Part shown: one piece after another, positions 24,539-33,200 of the stretch
Layout of the letters: each line of letters opens with the position of its first letter
How positions within the stretch are numbered: position 1 is the first letter of the stretch
Source: Lophius americanus
Taxonomy: Eukaryota; Chordata; Actinopteri; Lophiiformes; Lophiidae
Assembly (NCBI GenBank): GCA_037951165.1
Contig: JBBDHG010000061.1
Location: 2,323,001-2,387,000, forward strand
Reading direction: 5' to 3'
Length of the DNA stretch: 64,000 nt
Notes under the pieces: model-generated
Told to the model about the DNA's origin: nothing
Databases searched by the model: none
The model's input: only the letters and a program-made list of their open reading frames with translations
Made by a program: the position numbers and the translations under genes

Positions 24539-25224
24539 TTACTTACTATACACTGATAGACACACACTGAAACCATCAAGGATGTAGCATATTTTACAGA
24601 ATGGTATAATGCTGCTTCACACAAAGATATCGCATATCTGACATCATTAGTTAATAATAACTCTAAAAAAATGTCAAATTTACTCAGCAGACCACAAAGA
24701 AAGCAACAATTCCAATTGAATTTGAGTAACTAGGATTAAACAGTCTTTTCTAACGGATATCAACATATGTGCTATCAGGCATGCTGGAAACGCCAGCCCA
24801 CTGAATCTGTACGTCATTCATATCACAACACCAGCTACCATCTACAATCAGCAATTATCAACAGATATTTAAGATACATAAAAAATTATACCCCCCAAAG
24901 CTGTTCTCCATCTGAAGTTAAAGTTTGTCCTTGGTTCTTTGTTTAAAATTAATTAAAAAACGCAGTCGCAGAAGGAACCAGTACATTGCAGCTCCATTAT
25001 AAGTTCCCTTTCCGTTGGTATGGAGGTCAGTGCTGACAGGCTGTCTTGTTCTATTTCTCCAGACGGTTTTAATTTGTTTAAAATAAACGCTCAGCAGCAG
25101 CAGAGGATGTTGCATGTTTTGTGGACTGTGGGAGGAAGCCGAGGTAGTTAGTACTACTTGGTACTTAGTAAGAGAACCAATGCTGACACGGGGAGAACAT
25201 GAAAACATTGCACAGAAAGCTGTG
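24539..25224. other. Unassigned non-coding DNA
   Basis: No gene or named repeat seen. A 96-codon minus-strand frame (24918-25208) has no recognisable motif. Confidence 0.4.
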
Positions 25225-25345
25225 GAAAAATAAATTATTTCTCTGCATTTGACCCATCTCTCAGGGGCAGTGGGTGGCCACTGTGAAATACCCAGCGAGG
25301 AAATTGAGGTTCAGGGATCTCCCTCAAAGACCTTATGGCATGTTC
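25225..25345 (-). mobile_element. tRNA-derived SINE, partial
   Basis: The body-to-tail part of the SINE (AAATTATTTCTCTGCATTTG, then ACCCATCTCTCAGGGGCAGTG) matches the copies at 7478-7662 and 20413-20645. The tRNA-like head is not recognisable, so the copy is truncated or diverged beyond about 25345. Confidence 0.6.
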
Positions 25346-26369
25346 AATCTCCGGAATGCCTCTTCGTTCTGCTCTGATTTGAAGACACCACACCACCTTC
25401 TGAGGTACAGCCACCCCTGATCTTTGTCATATTGTTCACACACATAGTTCTACACACACCACTGTGACAGTGAAGCGGGCAAAATTATATTTAGGGCTGC
25501 ATTTCATAAAAATGTCATCAATATAACAACAATTTTACTTATTTCATTAAAAGCATGTCTTGAATCATAAGTGGAACAGGTCAAAAGAGTGAGTGTCCAA
25601 TCAAGTTGGCTGGATAACAACATCTTGGTGTGGTGGCATAGGCCTCTGGAAATACTTAATTGGCTAAATTCCATGTTTACACGCTTCTATAAGAGAAAAT
25701 ATAGGACACACGTTAAGTCACGTTAAAAGCAGAAACTCTTTGTAGTGTGATTCATCCTGAAAACCCAGATCTAGGGTGTGGTCTTCCTCCTCTTCAATGA
25801 TTCATTCATAAAAATTCATAAAATTCATTAAAAATAAAGTTGGTGGGTCCGCCTTGTTGTTGTTCCATTAATCCTTAGAATCAGCATCTTTAAAGTTTTC
25901 CAGCTGTTTTTAATTTGTTTACATCTTAGGTCTATCACGGCATTTTACGGTTTTCCTCAAACTTCTTTGTAGGGTTCATTTTTTCTTACTAGAGGTACAC
26001 CGATCGATCAGTCGGTCAATTGATCGACCTCTGTAGGTTTAATTTTGACGTATTCGGTTATTGGCCGAGCAATCTTAGTATGGATTATTACATGGTTACA
26101 TTGATGCACCACACAATGTTTCACGTTGCCCGTACACACACATCAAGCATGAACTACCGAGGCATCTCACCAGCTTGAAAGAAAACATGAAGTTAGGCCA
26201 GATCTGTTAGGCCAGAATAAGTTGCCCAGGAACCAACCTGAAAACATTCGGGACAACAACTCAATCAGACACTTAAGAATAAATCACCCTGAGGAACATG
26301 GAAAGTTTCAATAAGCTAACATTGGCAGAGCAGATTAAACCAGCGGGAGTGCAGAGCCATCCACGACAC
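25346..26369. other. Unassigned DNA with a possible transposon terminus
   Basis: At about 25990-26030 the string AGAGGTACACCGATCGATCA and its near-palindromic continuation resembles the terminal region of hAT-type elements common in fish ('...TGCACCGAT...'). No second terminus was found, so I do not bound an element. No gene was recognised. Confidence 0.3.
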
Positions 26370-26817
26370 CGCTGTATGTAATTATGTATGTATGTGTGTA
26401 TATGGGTGTGTGTGTATATATGTATATATGTATGGGTGTATGTATGTATGTATATTTGTATGCATGTATGTTTATGTTTTTATGTATATATGCATATGTA
26501 CATATGTATGTGTGTATGTATGTGTGTGTGTATGTGTTTATATATGTATGTATGTACTGTATGTATGCGTGTTTGTATGTAAGTTTGTATATGTGTATAT
26601 ATGTATGTATGTCTACGTATGTAATAATAACAATAATACATATTATTATTTTGTGGGTGTGTGTGTATATATGTATGGTTGTATATATGTGTTTATGTAT
26701 GTAAGTATGTATGTATTTGTACGTATGTATGTGTGTGTATGTGTGTATATATGTATGTATGTCCTGTATATGTGTGTGTATGTAAGTATGTATATATGTA
26801 TGTATGTGTACGTGTGT
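26370..26817. repeat. (TATG)n array, left part
   Basis: An interrupted TATG/TGTA tetranucleotide array. It contains two versions of the same junction with an AAT tail: GTCTACGTATGTAATAATAA near 26610-26630, and GTGTACGTGTGTAATAATAA at 26805-26824. This suggests that a segment of about 200 bp was duplicated. All open frames on either strand are tetranucleotide artefacts rich in Tyr-Val-Cys or His-Thr-Tyr. Confidence 0.92.
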
Positions 26818-29622
26818 AATAATAATAATAATAATACATTTAATTTATAATGCACTTTACATTTGGATCAAATCTCAAAGTGCTACAAAGTAAAAGCAGA
26901 TAAATCATCAATAAAAAATAAAATAATAACTATATAAAAACATGACCAAAAAGCAGCAATGTTAATGAAAGTTATAGGTTCTGCTAAAAAAGAAAGTTTT
27001 AAGTCCTTTTTTTAATTTGTCAGTCGTCTGTGGAGCCCTGAGATAGTCAGGGAGGGCATTCCACAGATGAGGGGCAGCAGAACAAAAGGCCGGATCACCC
27101 AAGGTGCTGAGCTTAGTCCGGGGAAGGAGGAGGCGGTATGAGTGGGTAGAACGAAGGGATCGTGTCGAGGTCAGTGGGGTGAGTAGTTCTTTCAGGTAGG
27201 GGGGTGCGTTACCATGGATGCACTGGTGAGTGAGGAGAGAGATCTTATAATCAATCCTGGTGGAGATGGGAAGCCAATGAAGGGAATGAAGAACAGGGGT
27301 GACGTGTTCGTGTTTAGGAACTCTCATCAGGATCCTTGCAGCACTATTTTGAACATACTGAAGTCTTTGAAGACTTTTATCAGGGATCCCGATGAGAAGT
27401 GCGTTACAGTAATCCAGTCTGGAGGAGACAAACGCGTGAACCAGCTTTTCAGTATCACTCAAGGTGAGTGAAGAACGGAGTTTGGAAATATTTCTGAGAT
27501 GAAGAAAGGAGATCTTGCAGATGTGTTTGAGGTGGGATTCAAAAGTGAGTTGAGGGTCAAATCTTACTCCGAGGTTGGTGACTGATGAAGTGTTGGGAAT
27601 GTCGTGACCAGAGAAGGTAATACTGGTTATGGAGGAAGACTGGGTCTGATGTGGGTGCCAATTAAAATAGCTTCGGTTTTGGGGCTGTTCAACTGGAGAA
27701 AGTTGTTTTTCATCCACACCTTTATCTCCTCCAGACAAGCGCGGAGAGTTGACAGGGGAGATGATGATGACGATGAGAATGAGAGGCTGCGGAGGAACAT
27801 GCGTCAGTTTTTATGTAGATTTGCGTGTCATCAGCGTAACAATGGAATGAGAGTCCATATCGACTGATGACACGGCCAAGGGGGGGCATGTACAGTATGA
27901 AGAGAATGGGGCCGAGGACTGATCCCTGGGGCATCCCATAGGTAATGGTGTGTGTCCGGGACCTTGAACTTCCAAGGGAAATTTATTCTTTTCTGTCGGT
28001 GAAGTAGGATTGAAACCAGTTTAGGGTGGTGGCAGTTCAATGGTGTGATGTAGGCGGTGTAGGAGTATTCCATGGTCAACTGTGTCGAAGGCAGCAGACA
28101 AATCAAGGAGAATCCGGAGGGAAGGTCAACTAGCATCTGCTGCCATCCGTAGGTCATTTGTGACTCTAAGCAGAGCTGTTTCTGTGCTGTGGGCGGAGCG
28201 GAAACCTGACTGAAAGGTTTCAAAGAGGTTGTTGTATTTGAGGTGGTCCTGGAGGTGTACTTTGTACTTTGGAGAGGAATGGGAGTTTGGAAATGGTCCT
28301 GTAATTAGCAAAAACTTCTGGATCAAGAGTAGGTTTTTTGAGGAGTTGTCTGGTGGCTTTTAGGGCAGATGGAACAAAGCCAGCCTGGAGGGATTGATTT
28401 ATTACAGCGGTGATCAGGGGACTGATGGAAAAGCTGTTAGTTTTCACTAGGGCTGTAGGAAAGGGGGTTTTATCGTCCTGATGATTAACTCAACCTCTTG
28501 CTGTGAGACTTCTGGGAAGCACTTTAGAGGCTGGAAGATCTCAAACTGTGAGTAAGCAACCTGGATAGGTAGAGTGGCGGAACTAGAAAGGTCAGAACGG
28601 ATTGAGTAAATTTTTGATTTGAAGAAAGCCATGAAATTATTAAAGGGCTCTTCTGTAATTTCTGTAAGTGGGGGGGTTTGTGGTTTAAGGTGATGATTGA
28701 AAGTGGAAAACAGCTGCTTAGAATTTCCAGGACTGGTTTTGATGACGTTGGAGTAGAAGTGTGACCGAGCCTCTCTAAGCGACTTTGAGTAGACCTTTTG
28801 GTGTTACCAAAAGCTTAGCTTGTGAACAGTGAGACCAGAAGCCTTGTAACGCCGCTCAAAGACACGCCCAGCTGCCTTCATTTTCCGTAGCTCGCTGGTG
28901 AACCAGGGGTCTGAGCGGGAGAAGTTGACTGCTCTAAATTTTACAGGGGCGTGACGATCCAGGATGTTGCTCAGGGAGTTCTTGTAGAAATCTACTGAGT
29001 CATTGGTTGATACAACGTTTGCAGAATGAAGATGCTGGAGGTCGACTGTGATGGTTTCTGGGTTGATGTTTTTCAAATTCCTGAAGTAGATTAGAAGTTT
29101 GGGCTTGGTGAGGGGGGACACAAGTGACAATTCCATGGAGACGGCCTTGTGGTCGGACACACCCAGATCATAAACAAGAAGATTGTTGAGAGGAGCAGAG
29201 TCAGTGATGACTAGATCCAGAGTGTGCCCCATGTTGTGGGTGGGGACATCGACAAGTTGCCTGAGATTAAAACAATTCAGTAGTTGGAGAAATTCGGATT
29301 AAAAACGACATGCAGGGGGGTTGACATGCATGTTCATATCTCCAAGTACTAAAATATTGGCAGAGGTTGTGCAAAATGTCAACAAAAGGTTGTACATCTC
29401 AGAGATGAAGGCTGGGTTTGGTTTGGGTGGTCGGTAAATTAGAAGTATGGTGATGGAGAAAGGGGGTTTACAATTAAATGCCAGGCATTCAAAAGAAGAG
29501 ATCTCTGGCAACGGCAGTGGAGACAAGTCCAAATCACTGCGGTAGATGACAGACAGACCACCACCACGACCAGTGCTGCGGGCTTTTTGGCGGTAACAGT
29601 AACCGGTGGGACAGGTCTCAGG
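26818..29622 (-). mobile_element. L2-clade non-LTR retrotransposon, copy B (longest, dead)
   Basis: The 3' tail (AAT)n and terminal ACATTTAATTTATAA are at the left. Upstream on the minus strand come the C-terminal domain (26962-27600, ending R-T-Y-N-F-H before a stop), with R-L-D-Y-C-N-A-L-L and L-H-W-L-P-I motifs. The reverse transcriptase follows, with P-Q-G-S-V-L-G-P and an intact Y-A-D-D box at 27827-27838. Next is a linker, then the C-terminal part of an APE-type endonuclease: G-H-T-L-D-L-V-I-T-D and S-D-H-K-A-V at 29100-29232, L-G-D-M-N near 29320-29350, and G-R-G-G-G-L-S-V-I-Y-R at about 29540-29575. The 5' end is truncated within the endonuclease. Frameshifts, notably across the F-D-T-V-D region near 28080, and stops make it non-functional. 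It sits inside a split (TATG)n array. Confidence 0.93.
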
Positions 29623-29624
29623 TC

Positions 29625-29651
29625 ACATTTGGATCAAATCTCAAAGTGCTA
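29625..29651 (-). repeat. 27-bp duplicate of the LINE 3' end at the 5' junction of copy B
   Basis: ACATTTGGATCAAATCTCAA plus AGTGCTA is identical to the 3'-terminal segment of copy B at about 26859-26885, in the same orientation and about 2.77 kb away. It lies between the truncated 5' end of copy B and the right-hand (TATG)n array. Confidence 0.88.
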
Positions 29652-29689
29652 TTTATGTATGTGTGTATGTATGTATGTATGTACGTATT

Positions 29690-29721
<32 letters not shown>

Positions 29722-30125
29722 TGGATGTATGTATATATGTATGCATGGCTTTATATAGGTATTTATGTATGTCCATGTATTTGTGTGTATTTATGTTTGT
29801 ATATGCGTATGTTTGTATGTATGTATGTATGTGTGTGTGAATGTATGTATGTATGTGTGTGTGTGCATGGATGTATGTAAATATGTATGCATGGCTTTAT
29901 ATAGGTATTTATGTATGTATGTATTTATTTATGTATGTGTATGTATGTATGTTTGTATATGCGTATGTATGTATGTATGTATGTGTGTGTGTGTATGTAT
30001 GTAGGTGTGTATGTGTGAATGTATGTATGTGTGAATGTATGTATGTATCTGTGTATGAAGGTATGTATGTATGTGTGAATGTATGTATGTGTGTCTGTAT
30101 GTACTGTATGTATGGGTGTATGATG
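29652..30125. repeat. (TATG)n array, right part, with 146-bp higher-order unit
   Basis: Tetranucleotide array continuing the left array (26370-26817) on the far side of copy B. The landmark GCATGGATGTATGTA recurs at 29719 and 29865, and GCATGGCTTTATATAGGTAT at 29743 and 29889, giving a period of 146 bp for about two units. Frames across it on both strands are artefacts. Confidence 0.92.
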
Positions 30126-31191
30126 TCAATTATGGTTTTAAAATTTTCAAGAATAAAAAAAATCTGTTCACCTCTCTTTCTTATTTCCTCACTTAATTCT
30201 GTGAGAGTTTGTATTAAAAAGAAACTCCTTGCTGTGGCCGACTTCATTACTATTATTATCCTAAATGCCAGCATCGTGCTAGTGAATTTCGACTTGAACA
30301 GGAAGTATTCCTTACCACCGTTTACATGCAAGCGGTTGACTTTCCAACCGGTTATTCCACAAGACTTATTCGGTCCCTGAACAACAGAATGAAATTTCAA
30401 TGGGAAAGGAAGTGCTTATTGGGAATGGGCTGTTTACGTGGAGCATTAATAAACAGGCTCATGCAAACCCACTTACCGAACTAACTAATGTTGGTGCTGC
30501 AATATTATGTGGTTGCTTCGTTGGAATCCGCCTGGCTGCATGATGGTATTGGAAATATGGATAGGAGTTAGAACCTTCCACTTTTATTAATCAGATTAAT
30601 AATAATCATTTGGAAACCTCATACAAAAGCTCCTCCAATCAACCAAGCATTGAGACCTGAAACGTGGAGCAAGCTTTCCAGCTGATGTGGAGGGACAAAT
30701 CACACCCAGCAGCATGTCTGCATGTTCTCCTTCTGTTTTGAATTCTGAGAGCGTTCTATGCATACACTGCAAAAAATTATCCCTTATACTGATCTGACCA
30801 ATAAGCTTTTTTAGACAAAGCAGCACCCTGCTTAGCAATGCATTAATAACCTCCTTTTACACGCTTAAATAAAGATCTGCACTCAAACACTTGATACATA
30901 TCCAGTTTTGTGTTGATGACAGAATTCCATATAAACTTTGAAAAAATTTGCTCGCATTAATCTATTCCTATTGTCCCTAGATTTCAATTTCTTTCAGCAG
31001 CTCTTCAATTTATAAGAAATTACAATGATGTTTCTTTCTATGAGATTTTACGAAGGTAAATTTTCTCTAGTCTTTTTCAATTGCCCACTTTGCCTCACAT
31101 TTTATTTTTGCAAATATTTATTGTGCGTTGTTACGTACATTACATTTTACGCCATTGTTTTTCATTAGGTAATAGAATAATTTAAAATGTA
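30126..31191. other. Unassigned DNA with a DNA-transposon-like fragment
   Basis: At about 30300-30450, text such as ACCGTTTACATGCAAGCGGT and AACCGGTTATTCC resembles the subterminal style of the MITE-like element at 40380-41020, so this may be a fragment of a related family. No gene was recognised in the rest. Confidence 0.35.
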
Positions 31192-31505
31192 CCATTTTGG
31201 AGCAGTGGTAGTACTTTGGCCTCAGAGCAGGTATGGTTCTGGTGTGAATCCACCTGCAGCCTTTCCTTATGGAGTTGCATTCCCTTGCTTGCCTGGGTTC
31301 CCAGCAGGGGCTCCTGCTGGGAACCCAGCTGGAGTCCAAAAACAGGTGACTCTTAAGTGCCCTTAGATATGCATGAGCCCCACACAGTCAGAAGTTTTTG
31401 GGCTTGAATCTGTTACTGGGGCCTTTTTGTGTGGAAACGGCATATTCTGCCATGTTCTCAGGGTTCCCTTTGGCTTATCCGAGCTTCCTCCTACGGTCAA
31501 ACAAT
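31192..31505 (+). mobile_element. tRNA-derived SINE-like repeat
   Basis: TTGGAGCAGTGGTAGTACTT, then GGCCTCAGAGCAGG, then GGTGTGAATCC matches the head of a very common fish SINE-like repeat (consensus roughly 'GGCGCAGTGGTTAGCACT...GCCTCACAGCAAG...GGTTCGAATCC'). The body 'GGGCCTTTTTGTGTGGAAAC...CATGTTCTC' and 'CTTCCTCCTACGGTC' follow as expected. About 100 extra bases (31235-31390) interrupt the order and include a perfect hairpin. Promoter boxes are diverged. Identification is from remembered similarity. Confidence 0.7.
31293..31328. repeat. Perfect 16-bp-stem hairpin inside the SINE-like repeat
   Basis: The arms CTGGGTTCCCAGCAGG (31293-31308) and CCTGCTGGGAACCCAG (31313-31328) are exact reverse complements around the spacer GGCT. 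It may reflect a local inverted duplication of the GGGTTCCC region of the SINE. Confidence 0.93.
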
Positions 31506-31584
31506 AATCAGTATATAATATCAATATCAGTAATTCTTAATTGCCTGTAAGTGTAAATGTGGCATGTGAACGGTTGTCCGTCTC

Positions 31585-32385
31585 AATTACTACGTTCACA
31601 TTGCCAGTCTTCAGGCTCAATTCCGATTTTTTTCGTGGATCGGAGTTTTTTGTGTGTGTAGCTGTTAAGATTGCTTTGAAAATGTGTAAAATGTATCTAT
31701 GTATTCTGTATATATGAATATATATATTTATATTTTAAACTATTTATTGCACTGCTTCACCTTAGGTACTACACGTGTTACTGCCCTATTTCTTTTTAAG
31801 TGTTTTCAAAATTAATGCCTCGTAATTTCGTTTCAATGACCACTGTATGGTGTAAATTTGAATGACAATTAAATTCTGCCTAAGTGTAAGTCAAAGTCTT
31901 TTATCAGACTCCATTTTGAACATTTCCCTGCCCAAAAGTGACCCGTGAGTGCAAAGAACAGTAACAACGACGTCACTAACATCACGCCGTCAATACGGTA
32001 GCATTATGAAAGCCACTAAAGTTAGATTGAACGCTTTCGTTTGTAGTAACAATGTTTATAGTTATGTTTAAAGTAGTTATTGATGTTTCGGAGTGAAAAG
32101 CGACACCCGCCGCCACAGTTTTATGACTAATGTCGATGGATAATGACGTCAAATTTGCATGAATTCCGACATGGGTCACATGCAGGAAATCCAACCTGTG
32201 TTTGAATTAGGACCCCATATGGAAGTGAACCAAATCGGAACCGGAAAAGATCAGATTCAATGTGGTTTGTGCTGTTCACACAGCCATGTAAAGTCACATA
32301 TGAGCCAAAAACTCAGACCCGGTCCACATTTTTCCTGCAGTGTGAACATTGCCTATGAGTTGGCCGTGTGAAGAACTGGCAACTT
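31585..32385. mobile_element. Non-autonomous DNA transposon remnant (hAT-like?)
   Basis: The left edge contains CGTTCACATTGCCAGTCTTC (31595-31614) and the right edge GTGTGAACATTGCC (32340-32353) with GAACTGGCA (about 32372-32380), giving partly matching inverted ends. Subterminal text on both sides refers to the same motif (CCGATTTTTTTCGTGGATCG on the left; CAAATCGGAACCGGAAAAGATC on the right), as in non-autonomous hAT-type elements of fish. No transposase is present. Both open frames inside it are chance frames. The right edge lies about 330 bp before the cadm2 promoter. Confidence 0.5.
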
Positions 32386-32690
32386 GGAGGATGTACCCCG
32401 TCTCTTTCCCAATGTCAGCCTGGACACCTTGCACAAGATGACCACTTAGGGAAAATTGATGTAAAACCATAAATAAGAATTTATTATCAAATAATATAAT
32501 TTTACCAAAACATATCTCTATTCCAAATATAAGATTGGACAAGCTTTACCCTGTTTTAATGGAAAGTAGGGCTTACTCCTTCTCCTGAGTCTCCTCTTTG
32601 TCTGAGTCTCTTTCACTATAGTGTAAAAACTAGATGATGTAGATATTTTTTGTAGTGTGTATCACTCCCTGAACACCACCCACCCTCAGC
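32386..32690. other. Unassigned upstream flank of the promoter
   Basis: No repeat or gene was recognised in this stretch immediately upstream of the promoter-like block. It could contain proximal regulatory sequence. Confidence 0.35.
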
Positions 32691-32717
32691 CCACTTCGCC
32701 TTGCCTTGGGGCTTCGT

Positions 32718-32759
32718 GATTGGTTTTACTTTCATGTCCGTCAAAGCTGTGTGGGCGGG
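32718..32759 (+). promoter_or_regulatory. cadm2: Candidate cadm2 core promoter: inverted CCAAT box plus GC box
   Basis: GATTGG at 32718-32723 is an inverted CCAAT box (NF-Y-type), and GGGCGGG at 32753-32759 is a GC box (Sp/KLF-type), 30 bases apart. There is no convincing TATA box. From about 32690 to 33250 CpG dinucleotides are clearly denser than in the surrounding AT-rich DNA. This arrangement fits a TATA-less, CpG-rich neuronal-type promoter. Transcription would probably start shortly downstream, about 32780-32850; this is an inference, since no start-site data exist here. Confidence 0.6.
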
Positions 32760-32789
32760 ACTCAAACAATCTACTCGTGTTCTCTGCGC

Positions 32790-33135
32790 TTTGGATTGTG
32801 CGCCACAGCGGAGTCAGACCGGGGCAAACGTTGTTCATCAGCACAGCTCCTGTTCTGCTACCGGAGATCGACTCTTCTCGGTCCCTGAGGTTCCCTGCTT
32901 TAGTCCTGCATACCGACCCTGTCTCCCACAGCTGCGGCATCCCTGAAAACATCCAACGTATTGCTCCTGAGTAACATTTCACAGCCTGCGTATCGTGAAG
33001 TTGGTTGTCTTAATCCCTATTTTCTAATAGACGCGTAAAAGACGCGCAACAAAGTCCACCTGGATAGCTGACACCTCCGTCCACAGACTTGGAGGAGAAG
33101 TTAGAAGACCAGAGTCAGAAAGGGAAGAAGACAGG
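32790..33135 (+). other. cadm2: Likely 5' untranslated leader of cadm2 exon 1
   Basis: The about 345 bases before the ATG contain no ATG in any frame, and the clean stretch extends back to 32737, 399 bases in all. Chance alone would give about six. The leader is relatively CpG-rich and lacks repeats. Its 5' limit is a guess set just after the GC box. A CCCACAG/CTGCGG string at about 32925-32936 could also act as a splice acceptor, so an extra upstream non-coding exon cannot be excluded. Confidence 0.55.
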
Positions 33136-33196
33136 ATGAATCTCAAGAGTCATTTGATTTTCACCCTCTACACTATTTATGGGATTCTTCTCAAAG
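33136..33196 (+). CDS. cadm2: cadm2 (cell adhesion molecule 2) exon 1 coding part: signal-peptide start
   Basis: The ATG at 33136 opens 20 codons, M-N-L-K-S-H-L-I-F-T-L-Y-T-I-Y-G-I-L-L-K, plus the first base of the next codon. The donor follows at 33197 (AAAG|GTGAGG, a good consensus). The peptide has a basic N-region and a hydrophobic core, as in a signal peptide. Mammalian CADM2 also begins with 20 residues before a phase-1 junction whose next codon starts with G. Met1, Lys4, Tyr12, Gly16, Leu18 and Leu19 coincide, and most of the rest is conservative. The start is supported by no other ATG between 32736 and 33136 and by an in-frame stop at 33028. CADM2 is an immunoglobulin-domain synaptic adhesion protein, and later exons would encode three Ig domains, a transmembrane helix and a protein-4.1/PDZ-binding tail; none is in this window. 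Which teleost paralogue (a or b) is unresolved. Another signal-peptide gene is possible but less likely. Reading past 33196 runs into intron. Confidence 0.72.
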
Positions 33197-33200
33197 GTGA

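Noticed and set aside
29841..30380. 179-codon + strand frame
   Set aside because: Mostly translated (TATG)n array followed by unique sequence with no motif.
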